Assembly: GCA_018238155.1 (NCBI GenBank)
Contig: JABCTZ010000032.1
Location: 153,034 to 217,033 of the forward strand
DNA from: Candidatus Heimdallarchaeota archaeon
Lineage (GTDB): Archaea; Asgardarchaeota; Heimdallarchaeia; JABLTI01
Reading direction: 5' to 3'
Length of the DNA: 64,000 bases
Position numbers and translations under genes: made by a program
Part shown: piece after piece, positions 8,911-16,947 of the stretch
Layout: each line of letters starts with the position of its first letter
Position numbering within the stretch: the stretch's first letter is position 1
The notes under the pieces: generated by a model
What the model was told of the DNA's origin: nothing
What the model saw: only the letters and a program-made list of their open reading frames with translations
Database searches by the model: none

Positions 8911-9924
8911 TTAACTCTTCTCGTAATCATTATTTAATCCTAACTTTGTTTTGTCAACTAATAACATTAAATGACCAAACCATGTTCGCTGAAAACCTAG
9001 CTTCTTATAAAGTTTGATAGCTGGAATATTGCCCTCATCAACTCCTAGAACAACTTCGCTAATTCTTCGGATCTTCATCCTTGAAATATATTGACTTATC
9101 ATTTGCCAAGCTATTCGTTTACCACGATATTCAGGTAAAACACCGATTTCTAAAATCATTCCTTTATTATTTGTTGTTGCAGTTAACAACCCGGCACATA
9201 AATTATCTCTATATTTAGCTATTAAGCAATTTACTTCAAATCCTAATGATTCGAAAATTTCTTTTGTTCGATTCAGAAAGGATTTTGCAATTAATGGATC
9301 TCCAAGGTTTTCAATTTCATGAAGTAAATCTTTTGAATTGCCATATGCTTGACTAATTAGATTAACTATATCATTACTAATTTCATTTGAAGAAATTATT
9401 TCTATATCCTTATTGAATTCACTTTTCTCTTCAAAAAAAGATGCTGTAGAGCAACTCATTTCTAATCGATATGATTTACTTTCAAAACCCATTTTTTCAA
9501 AAAAGGCCTGATAGATATTGATTTCTTTTTTATTTAGAGCCCAAGATTCTGACCAGATTTCCTTAATACCATTTTCAAAAGCATTCATTGTTCCTTTTTT
9601 CACTAATTTTCTGCCTATTCCTTTTCTCTGATATCTTGGATGAAGAAGAGGAAAATGACTTATGATTTTACTTGTTCCTGAAATAAAATATCTATCAAAA
9701 CGAATTATACCTGCGGGAAAACCATCTATATATCCAATAAGAAGCTGTTCATCTGAAGTTTTAGCTTTTAAATCTTCAAGAAAAGACATTTTTACATCAT
9801 ATTCAGTAATATTTTGTCTGCTAAGATATCTCTTCATCCATTTACAACTCTTCATTCCTTTAAGAAAAATCATTGTCCAGTCATCTGCATGTTCTTCTGA
9901 AGCAGAGAAGATTTGTAAATCCAT
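8911..9924 (-). CDS. tandem GNAT-domain acetyltransferase
   Basis: 337 residues with two GNAT folds. The N-terminal copy carries the acetyl-CoA pyrophosphate loop in RYQRKGIGRKLVKKG, preceded by ISHFPLLHP. The C-terminal copy carries EYRGKRIAWQMISQY followed by the typical GVDEGNIPAIKLYKKLGF. The double-domain architecture resembles mycothiol-synthase-like or uncharacterised archaeal acetyltransferases; the acceptor cannot be told from sequence. In the second loop the usual Gly-x-Gly reads GKRIAW, a weaker match, so the first domain may be the better acyl-CoA binder. Co-transcribed with the TatD gene (two-base gap). Confidence 0.82.
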   Translation of the reverse strand: MDLQIFSASEEHADDWTMIFLKGMKSCKWMKRYLSRQNITEYDVKMSFLEDLKAKTSDEQLLIGYIDGFPAGIIRFDRYFISGTSKIISHFPLLHPRYQRKGIGRKLVKKGTMNAFENGIKEIWSESWALNKKEINIYQAFFEKMGFESKSYRLEMSCSTASFFEEKSEFNKDIEIISSNEISNDIVNLISQAYGNSKDLLHEIENLGDPLIAKSFLNRTKEIFESLGFEVNCLIAKYRDNLCAGLLTATTNNKGMILEIGVLPEYRGKRIAWQMISQYISRMKIRRISEVVLGVDEGNIPAIKLYKKLGFQRTWFGHLMLLVDKTKLGLNNDYEKS

Positions 9925-10051
9925 TTTTTCTTCAGCCTATATGTTTCGTATCCGAGACCTTGTTTAATTTATTTAATATTCTTTATAATGAAACTTCTTG
10001 AATCCTTCTCTCAGTTTGTGTTACTAGTAGCTAACTAACCACTCAGTTTTT

Positions 10052-10083
10052 AAGGAGGATATATCTCAATGTTTGTGAGATAG
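10052..10083 (+). promoter_or_regulatory. strong Shine-Dalgarno with four-codon leader ORF
   Basis: AAGGAGG at 10052-10058 is a full consensus ribosome-binding motif, better than those of most genes here. Ten bases on, an ATG (10069) opens a four-codon frame, M-F-V-R, ending in TAG at 10081-10083. The aminotransferase has its own motif (GAGGT at 10104-10108) before its ATG at 10117. The leader frame may be chance, or may modulate translation of the gene. Confidence 0.3.
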
Positions 10084-10116
10084 TCAGAATTGCATCAAGA
10101 AATGAGGTAAATTAAG

Positions 10117-11256
10117 ATGATCAAATTTGTTGATCCACAAGTTGGAGACGAAGAAAAAAAAGCAGTCAATGCTGTTATTGATTCTAAATATTTGGCAGAA
10201 GGACCTGTTGCTAGAGAATTTGAAAAAATGTACTTAGACTATACTGGAGCGAAATATGCTATTGTAACTTCAAATGGTACAACCGCTCTTCATCTTGCAA
10301 TAGAAGCATCTGGAATTAAACCTGGGGATGAAGTAATAACTACTCCTTTTACATTTATTGCGTCAAGTAATAGTATTTTATTTAATGGAGCAGTACCTAT
10401 TTTTGCAGACATTGATCCTGAGACTTATAATCTAGATCCTGAAAAAGTAAAAGAAAAAATAACTAAGAAAACAAAAGCTATTATGCCTGTACATATCTTT
10501 GGTAATCCTTGTGATATGAAAGCATTAAAGGAAATTGCCGATGAACATGATTTAATTTTACTTGAAGATGCTTGTCAAGCTCATGGTGCTAAAGTAGATG
10601 GTAAACATGCCGGAACTTTGGGCGATGTGGGTTGTTTTTCGTTTTATGCATCAAAGAATCTAACATTTGGTGAAGGTGGTTTAATTCTAACGGATAATGA
10701 AGAATTAAAAGATAGTATCATGTGTTTGCGAAACCATGGAAGAACACCAAAAGGTGGGTATCACCACATTCGCATTGGTTATAATTATCGCTCAAATAAT
10801 CTGGTAGCTGCAGTTGGCGTTGAACAATTAAAGAAACTGCCAAAAATGCTAGATACACGAAAAAGAAATGCCGGAATCTTACAAAAAGAACTAGCGGATT
10901 TAAATGGATTTGCTTTACAAAAGGTCCTAAAAGGGCATGAACATGCTTGGTATATAGCTGCGGGAAGAACGGATAGGAAAGATCTACCTGCAACTAAAAT
11001 TGTTGAAGAATTAAAAGCTAATGATATTGGCTCGAGACAAATTTATTCTGTTCCTTCTTACAAACAACCTGCTTATACTAAAATAAACGATTACTACTAC
11101 TGGGCAAAATTCGTTAAATTCCCAGATTATAGCAAAGTAAGCTGTCCAATTACAGAACGAATTGGTAGAGATCATTTTCAAATACCAATTAATCCAGGTG
11201 TAACTGAAGAAAATATGTACCATATTGTGGATACATTGCGAAAAATCTTTGGTTAA
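10117..11256 (+). CDS. DegT/DnrJ/EryC1-family PLP sugar aminotransferase
   Basis: PLP-dependent aminotransferase of the DegT/DnrJ/EryC1/StrS type, 379 residues, full length. The PLP lysine is K180 in FYASKNLTFGEGG; substrate-side motifs include SNGTTALHLA, TTPFTFIASSN and EDACQAHGA. These enzymes add an amino group to nucleotide-linked keto sugars for surface glycans or N-glycans. No sugar nucleotide gene or glycosyltransferase is nearby, so the sugar is unknown. ATG at 10117 follows GAGGT by eight bases. The gene converges on iscU, with a short inverted repeat between their ends. Confidence 0.9.
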   Translation: MIKFVDPQVGDEEKKAVNAVIDSKYLAEGPVAREFEKMYLDYTGAKYAIVTSNGTTALHLAIEASGIKPGDEVITTPFTFIASSNSILFNGAVPIFADIDPETYNLDPEKVKEKITKKTKAIMPVHIFGNPCDMKALKEIADEHDLILLEDACQAHGAKVDGKHAGTLGDVGCFSFYASKNLTFGEGGLILTDNEELKDSIMCLRNHGRTPKGGYHHIRIGYNYRSNNLVAAVGVEQLKKLPKMLDTRKRNAGILQKELADLNGFALQKVLKGHEHAWYIAAGRTDRKDLPATKIVEELKANDIGSRQIYSVPSYKQPAYTKINDYYYWAKFVKFPDYSKVSCPITERIGRDHFQIPINPGVTEENMYHIVDTLRKIFG

Positions 11257-11275
11257 TAAACGAGTAGAGAATTAG

Positions 11276-11296
11276 TTGCTATTAATTGCATAGCAA
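11276..11296. terminator. inverted repeat between convergent aminotransferase and iscU
   Basis: TTGCTAT (11276-11282) and ATAGCAA (11290-11296) form a perfect 7-bp stem with a 7-base loop, centred in the 44-base gap between two convergent genes. It could terminate either transcript, though neither side has a long T-run. Confidence 0.45.
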
Positions 11297-11300
11297 TAAT

Positions 11301-11678
11301 TTACTTCTCATTTTTCTTCTTTTGATAATCTTCAATTGCTCTATGTAAGGCATCAACAGCTAAATTACTACAATGCATTTTATGTGAAGGTAATCCTTGT
11401 AATTCATTAGCAACATCATCTCGAGTCATTGCTAAACCTTCTTTCAATGTTCTTCCTTTTGCCATTACTGTTGTCATGCTGCTAGTAGCTATTGCTGACG
11501 CACAGCCGAAGGTTCTGAATTTAATATCCTCAATTTTATCCTCTTTAACTTTTATAGTGATTTCCATTGTATCCCCACAAACAGGATTGCCTACGATACC
11601 TCTTCCATCCGCATCTTCGATTAGTCCAACATTCTGTGGTTTGGAAAAATGTTCCATGACTTTTTTACTGTATAACAT
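11301..11678 (-). CDS. iscU: IscU/NifU-type iron-sulfur scaffold protein
   Basis: Fe-S cluster assembly scaffold, 125 residues, the usual length for an IscU or NifU N-terminal domain. The three cluster cysteines are present at C34 (GNPVCGD), C59 (FGCASA) and C103 (MHCSNLA), with the conserved Asp two residues after the first. It receives sulfur from the cysteine desulfurase encoded just upstream on the same strand (86-base gap), so the two form a minimal ISC pair. The gap contains a perfect 8-bp inverted repeat that could be regulatory. Many archaea use SUF instead, so an IscU/IscS pair is of taxonomic interest. Confidence 0.93.
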   Translation of the reverse strand: MLYSKKVMEHFSKPQNVGLIEDADGRGIVGNPVCGDTMEITIKVKEDKIEDIKFRTFGCASAIATSSMTTVMAKGRTLKEGLAMTRDDVANELQGLPSHKMHCSNLAVDALHRAIEDYQKKKNEK

Positions 11679-11726
11679 TTTTTTTACCTGCTATATTATT
11701 TCTTGTCTCATGTTTTAATAAACCAA

Positions 11727-11752
11727 TTCTATTTTTAAAGACTTAAATAGAA
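11727..11752. promoter_or_regulatory. 8-bp inverted repeat between cysteine desulfurase and iscU
   Basis: TTCTATTT (11727-11734) and AAATAGAA (11745-11752) are perfect inverted arms around a 10-base spacer. The element lies about 50 bases upstream of the iscU start and overlaps a T/A-rich stretch resembling a TATA region on the minus strand. It may be an operator or an attenuating hairpin. Confidence 0.4.
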
Positions 11753-11764
11753 TATATCTTAATA

Positions 11765-12991
11765 CTAGTCATGACCTTCATCTTTTAAGCTCATAACAAA
11801 TTCTTCTGTGTCCTTCCGAAAGGCAGACATTTCTCTTAAACCTTTCACTACTTCTGGAACTATTTTTAAAACATAATCAATATCTTCATTGGTAGTCCAT
11901 CTACCAAGAGTTAAGCGTAATGACCCATGTGCAATTTCTGGTCTCAAACCAATTGCTAATAATACATGAGATGCACTTAGTTTCTTCGTTGAGCATGCTG
12001 ACCCTGTTGAAGCATAAATTCCTTGAGCATCTAATCGTAAAATCATTGCTTCTCCTTCAATATATTTGAAGGAAATATTGGCGTTATGAGGTAGACGTTT
12101 CATTCTATGCCCATTAAGTCGCGTATCCTCAACAGTCAAAAAATAGTCAATGAGCTTATCTCTCATTTTGGTTGACTTTGTCTGTTCTTGTGGTAAATAT
12201 TTTTCAGCCAATTCTGCTGCTTTGCCCAAACCAACAATTCCTGAAATATTTTCAGTTCCAGATCTGAACCCTTTTTCGTGACCCCCACCATGCATCAAAG
12301 GTTCTAATCGGATTCCTTGCTTTTTGTAAAGAGCTCCTACTCCTTTTGGTCCATATAATTTATGTGAGCTCAAGGATAACAAATCAATTCCTAATTCCTC
12401 TACATCAACAGGAATCTTTCCAACTGTTTGTACTGCATCTGTGTGAAAGATTGCACCAGCTTCATGTGTGATTTCAGCCAATTCTTTTATTGGTTCAATG
12501 GTACCAATTTCATTGTTAGCGTGCATTATTGAAACTAAAGCAGTTTCTTTTGTAATAGCATTTTTCAAATCTTCTAAAGAAATTAGACCGAATTCATCAA
12601 CAGGTAAATACGTAACCTTTATTCCTAATTTTTCAAGATAATTACTTGTGTTAAGAATTGCTGGGTGCTCAATTTCAGAAGTAATCATGTGCTTCTTTTC
12701 GTTTTTTCTGTTTAGCATTACACCTTTGAGTGCAGTATTATCACCTTCAGTTCCACCTGAATTGAATATTATTTCCTTGATTGACTTTGCTCCAATCAAA
12801 CTTGCAACACGTTCTCTTGCTTGGAGCAAGGCAACATTTGCATTTTGACCAAGAGAATACATTTGAGAAGCATTACCATATTCTTCTGAAAAGAATTTCA
12901 GCATTTCACCCTTGACTTCTGGATCAACTGGTGTCGTTGCACTATTATCCATATACACTTGTCTTACTTCTGACACGATACCACACAGCAT
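11765..12991 (-). CDS. iscS: cysteine desulfurase (IscS/NifS family)
   Basis: PLP enzyme that converts cysteine to alanine and donates persulfide sulfur to IscU. The PLP lysine is K211 (SSHKLYGPKG) and the persulfide cysteine is C333 in STGSACSTKK. The domain proper begins at YMDNSATTPV, so the first 12 or so residues may be untranslated: in-frame GTG and ATG codons just before MDNSATT are alternative starts. At about 400 residues it has normal length. Upstream of iscU on the same strand, and divergent from the HMG-CoA reductase gene. Confidence 0.93.
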   Translation of the reverse strand: MLCGIVSEVRQVYMDNSATTPVDPEVKGEMLKFFSEEYGNASQMYSLGQNANVALLQARERVASLIGAKSIKEIIFNSGGTEGDNTALKGVMLNRKNEKKHMITSEIEHPAILNTSNYLEKLGIKVTYLPVDEFGLISLEDLKNAITKETALVSIMHANNEIGTIEPIKELAEITHEAGAIFHTDAVQTVGKIPVDVEELGIDLLSLSSHKLYGPKGVGALYKKQGIRLEPLMHGGGHEKGFRSGTENISGIVGLGKAAELAEKYLPQEQTKSTKMRDKLIDYFLTVEDTRLNGHRMKRLPHNANISFKYIEGEAMILRLDAQGIYASTGSACSTKKLSASHVLLAIGLRPEIAHGSLRLTLGRWTTNEDIDYVLKIVPEVVKGLREMSAFRKDTEEFVMSLKDEGHD

Positions 12992-13149
12992 TTTGTTTTA
13001 TATATTCAAAGTTTGTTACTAATTATGAAAAGGTGCTGATTCAATTTCTTAAGTTTTTGAACCGTTCCTCTTTCTAAATGTAACATTTTCTGTTTTATTA
13101 CTAATTACTGTAAGTTGTTTCAATAAAAATTTTTTTAGCTCTTTTAAGA

Positions 13150-13160
13150 AATATTTAAAC
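13150..13160 (+). promoter_or_regulatory. TATA-like element upstream of HMG-CoA reductase
   Basis: AATATTTAAAC preceded by AAGA, about 35-45 bases before the start codon, fits an archaeal BRE/TATA promoter with a short leader. Confidence 0.45.
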
Positions 13161-13194
13161 AGCTCTTAATTATCAATAACAATCAGAAGGAACA

Positions 13195-14502
13195 GTGAAA
13201 AAAATGGCTAAATTATCAGATGAGATAATACAGAAGCTGAAAATGTTTTCAGGTTTTTATAGACTATCTAGCAAGGAACGCTTACAGAAAATACAGAAAA
13301 TAATACCAGAACTTAATGATGATGAAGTTTCTCTGTTATTGAATACTGGTTCTTTAGAATTGACTATTATTAACAAGATGGTCGAAAATGCTGTTGGATC
13401 AATATCCGTTCCTTTTGGACTCGGAGTTAATTTTGTTATCAATAATAAAATATATGCTGTGCCAATGGCTGTTGAAGAACCTTCAGTAATTGCTGCTGCT
13501 AGTAGTGCTGCAAAGCTTACTCTAGAAACAGGTGGTTTTATCACTTCAGCAACTGAACAGATAATGATGGGTCAAATTCAATTATTAGAGATTAAAAACC
13601 CAGAATTAGCGATATCTTTGATTTCTTCAAACAAAGACCAAATAATTGAAATTGCAAATTCTAATCATCCTTCTTTAATTAGTCATGGTGGAGGAGTGAG
13701 AGATGTTAAAGGCAAAGTGCTTGAAACTCGAGTAGGAAAAATGGTTATTTGTGAGCTTTTTGTTGATTGTTGTGATGCAATGGGTGCAAATGCTGTTAGT
13801 GCTATGGCAGAAGAAGTAGCACCATTTCTAGAAGATCTAACAGGAGGAAGAGCTTTATTACGAATACTTTCAAATTTATCTGACCTTAGATTAGCTCGTG
13901 CATCATGTATAATTCCAAAAGAGAAATTAGGTGGAGAAACAACAGTAGATAATATTGTTGCCGCTTGTGCTTTTGCAGAAACAGATCCATATAGAGCTGC
14001 TACTCACAATAAAGGGATAATGAATGGAATCTCATCTGTTATCTTAGCAACCGCAAATGATACGCGTGCAATTGAAGCCGGTGCTCATGCATATGCAAGT
14101 ATAACAGGTCATTATGGTTCTCTAACAAAATGGATTAAAAATGAAATGGGTGATCTTGAAGGCTCAATAGAAGTACCCATGGCTGTTGGAATTGTGGGCG
14201 GTGCTACCAAAACTAATCCAATTGCAAAGATTGCGCTAAAAATTATGGCGATAAAAAGTGCAAAGGAATTAGCTCAAGTTGCCGTAGCTGTAGGACTTGC
14301 ACAGAACTTAGGTGCGTTACGGGCATTATCTACATCAGGTATAATTAAAGGCCATATGCGCTTACATTCGAAGAATGTTGCTATTTCTGCCGGTGCTCAA
14401 GGAGAGCTAATTGACACAATTGCACAAAAAATGGTTGAAGAAAAAAATGTCAAATTCTCTCGAGCAAAAGAACTACTAGTTGAATTGGATGTCAAAAAAT
14501 AA
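13195..14502 (+). CDS. hmgA: hydroxymethylglutaryl-CoA reductase, class II type
   Basis: Reduces HMG-CoA to mevalonate for isoprenoid lipid synthesis. The sequence matches class II enzymes (Pseudomonas mevalonii type) rather than the class I form of most archaea: ENAVGSISVPFGLGVNF followed by VPMAVEEPS. Catalytic residues are present by motif: Glu in EEPS (about 94-95), K273 in THNKGIMNGI, D289 in ANDTRAIEAGAH, H391 in GHMRLHSKN. K-D spacing (16) equals that of the Pseudomonas enzyme. The GTG at 13195 or the ATG at 13204 could be the start; AAGGA lies at 13187-13191. 435 residues, full length. Confidence 0.92.
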   Translation: MKKMAKLSDEIIQKLKMFSGFYRLSSKERLQKIQKIIPELNDDEVSLLLNTGSLELTIINKMVENAVGSISVPFGLGVNFVINNKIYAVPMAVEEPSVIAAASSAAKLTLETGGFITSATEQIMMGQIQLLEIKNPELAISLISSNKDQIIEIANSNHPSLISHGGGVRDVKGKVLETRVGKMVICELFVDCCDAMGANAVSAMAEEVAPFLEDLTGGRALLRILSNLSDLRLARASCIIPKEKLGGETTVDNIVAACAFAETDPYRAATHNKGIMNGISSVILATANDTRAIEAGAHAYASITGHYGSLTKWIKNEMGDLEGSIEVPMAVGIVGGATKTNPIAKIALKIMAIKSAKELAQVAVAVGLAQNLGALRALSTSGIIKGHMRLHSKNVAISAGAQGELIDTIAQKMVEEKNVKFSRAKELLVELDVKK

Positions 14503-14636
14503 TTTCTAGAAGATGATTACAAAAAACATTTGATTACTGGTAGGTTTTCGACTTTAGTTTTTTTAAATAGACAGAATCTACTGTTGGTATAGCTTAGGTA
14601 AGATACAATAACTCTAAGCGTTTGGTGTGAAAATAA

Positions 14637-16793
14637 ATGAAAAATTGGAGTAGAATTACTTTAACATTTAGTTTGATGGCTCTAGTTTGTATTTCTTTAG
14701 CTCCTTCCTCTGTTTTCAGTTGGAAACAAGAAGCAAGCATTTATGCAAACAGACCCAACTTTACTACTCATCAATGGTTAGCTTATGAATCAATTCAGCT
14801 CTCTCCATCAAGTTCAAGAATACAGTGGATTAGAAATAATCTCTTGGATTTCTGGCATGGTGTAGAAGCTCCTCATAATTCTGTAATGGCATCATCTTAT
14901 GCTGTTTCAACAGACGATTATGGCGATATAAATGATTTAATTCTCTATCTTGATGGAAGCGGAACAAGTGTAACAAATAGCTCACTAGCTGACAGAGCTC
15001 AAGATGAATATGATAGTCTTGTAGCTGAACTCGCAAAAGATGAAATGGATGAAGCATTAGCAGCATTTCATGCAGGTGCGATGACTCATTATATTTCTCA
15101 AGCAGGTGTTTGGGGAGCAATTTGGAATGAAACCTTATGGGGTACATTACCAGCAGCAAACTGGACCTCTTTTGAAAATCAAATAGAAGCAGGTTTAGAT
15201 GCAAGTAGATTTGATGCTGACCCTGAGGATTGGGTTAATAATCTCTTTACCCTCGCTCCAACAATAATTACTCCTGTAAATGCCTATGATGCAGCCGTAG
15301 ATTTAGCTCAAAATATTCATCCAGTAGCTCAAAGCTTAGGAGATGATTTTGAAAATGATTGGGCAGAAGTTGGCAATTGGACAACAGCTTACAAAGATGA
15401 TGTCACAGATTGTTTAACATATTCAGTCGAAGCAATTTATGCTGCTTTAGATCATGCAATGATTTCAGTTCACTGGAATGGAATCTCTATGAACGATCCA
15501 GTGTATACTTATGATAATGAAACAGGTCTTTTTGAAATACCTGAATTTACAGTTACATTTGCAAATGAAACTGGTAAATACAATTTAACATCTGCAGATG
15601 CTGAACTTGCTGAATTTAGACTAATTATTTATCCAGAAAAAGCTTGGGAAGATCCAATTCTTTCTCCTGAACGTGAGGATTTACAATTCAATGCTGGTAC
15701 ACAGAAATGGTATCATGATGAATATTTGGTGAAAGGAACATCAGCAAACTTGGAACATACAGTTCTCTATACATTCAAGATGAATCAATCATCTTTAACA
15801 TGGAGTAATGATTCAGCAATAAAATTCAATGTTGAATATTTCAATATCAATTTGACCAGTATCGTTACTTCTTACAATGAAACTTCTAGAAGCGTAAGTA
15901 TAACTCAGGTAGTTATGGATATATATGAGATTCCTGAAGTTAGGGAATTAGATCCCTCTGAAGTTTCATCTGCTCGATGGTATCTCTATACTAAAGGTGA
16001 AGGTTCTCAAGTTAGTGAAGCTATCGGAGTTCCTGCTCATGATACAGAAGGAAGACAACCAAATGGTAATTTAACCTATAATGCTCTCGATGAGTATTGG
16101 TATTCACTTGATAATGATATTGGATTGGTCTTTACCGCTGTTTTAGTGCAGTTTTATGTTGTCGTTCAATTTGAAGTCACTGGTCTTCCTGTAGGATATG
16201 AAAAATCGGGCAATTTTGTAGCCGGATGTTTTGCTCAAGACAATGATTACTGGTTTGCAACAAGGGATCATCAAATAACCATTTCTGTACCTGAAGTTGT
16301 TTTTAACCAAGAGACAAACCTCTTCAGTGTTTACAACATTACTGCCTATTCGGATTACAATAACACAATGCTTGGTATCTATGAATTAGCGAATAAAACC
16401 ATACATGGTCAGGATATTCGGTCATATACTTGGAAAGTGTTCTTGCATGACGGTATTTCTTCAAGTATAACTGGTAAGCTTAATTGGAGCAGTGAGCATA
16501 ATTATTGGTACGTAGAGGATGTTGATGTTTCTTCTTTACCTGATAACAGATATTATCTCTCTGCTAAATTAATTAACATGAATGTTAACGTAACCACTTC
16601 CCCATGGGGACCACCTTCAAATATTTTCAAAATAAAAAGACCAATGCCGATAATTTATTGGATTCTACCTGAATTATTTGTTGTAGGATTTGTAGTGTTA
16701 TTTGGTTGGTTAGCATGGTGGCGACCAAGACAAAAGAGAATACAAATTGAACTTGAACGTTCACAAAAAATCGACAAGGGTTTCATGGATTAG
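14637..16793 (+). CDS. exported, C-terminally anchored protein with zinc-dependent phospholipase C-like domain
   Basis: 718 residues. A clear signal peptide ends ...SSVFS, so the mature chain would start with W29, as in zinc phospholipases C where Trp1 binds zinc. H45 (TTHQWLA), H74/H80 (FWHGVEAPH) and H145/H151 (AFHAGAMTHYISQ) follow in the order of the PLC ligands, but the HxxxD ligand Asp reads Q155 and later histidines are not evident. Residues about 290-660 are beta-rich, tandem Ig-like segments with many NxS/T sites. A TM helix (about 672-693) and a basic tail end the chain. Fold assignment is tentative; zinc binding may be altered or lost. Confidence 0.65.
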   Translation: MKNWSRITLTFSLMALVCISLAPSSVFSWKQEASIYANRPNFTTHQWLAYESIQLSPSSSRIQWIRNNLLDFWHGVEAPHNSVMASSYAVSTDDYGDINDLILYLDGSGTSVTNSSLADRAQDEYDSLVAELAKDEMDEALAAFHAGAMTHYISQAGVWGAIWNETLWGTLPAANWTSFENQIEAGLDASRFDADPEDWVNNLFTLAPTIITPVNAYDAAVDLAQNIHPVAQSLGDDFENDWAEVGNWTTAYKDDVTDCLTYSVEAIYAALDHAMISVHWNGISMNDPVYTYDNETGLFEIPEFTVTFANETGKYNLTSADAELAEFRLIIYPEKAWEDPILSPEREDLQFNAGTQKWYHDEYLVKGTSANLEHTVLYTFKMNQSSLTWSNDSAIKFNVEYFNINLTSIVTSYNETSRSVSITQVVMDIYEIPEVRELDPSEVSSARWYLYTKGEGSQVSEAIGVPAHDTEGRQPNGNLTYNALDEYWYSLDNDIGLVFTAVLVQFYVVVQFEVTGLPVGYEKSGNFVAGCFAQDNDYWFATRDHQITISVPEVVFNQETNLFSVYNITAYSDYNNTMLGIYELANKTIHGQDIRSYTWKVFLHDGISSSITGKLNWSSEHNYWYVEDVDVSSLPDNRYYLSAKLINMNVNVTTSPWGPPSNIFKIKRPMPIIYWILPELFVVGFVVLFGWLAWWRPRQKRIQIELERSQKIDKGFMD

Positions 16794-16947
16794 AAACCTT
16801 TTCTTTTTCCTTTTTTCTTAATTAAACAACAAAATGTTCTTTTTTTTTAAAGATACTGGAGAACTAATACAAAGAATTATTTTAGTAATCGTGTTTTATA
16901 ATACTAATTACATTATCTAGAGAAATTCTAATTGATAAGGTGATACT

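Noticed and set aside
11765..12991. Frameshift or split in the cysteine desulfurase
   Set aside because: The frame is continuous and all motifs are in order; only the extra N-terminal residues before MDNSATT are odd, explained by an alternative start.
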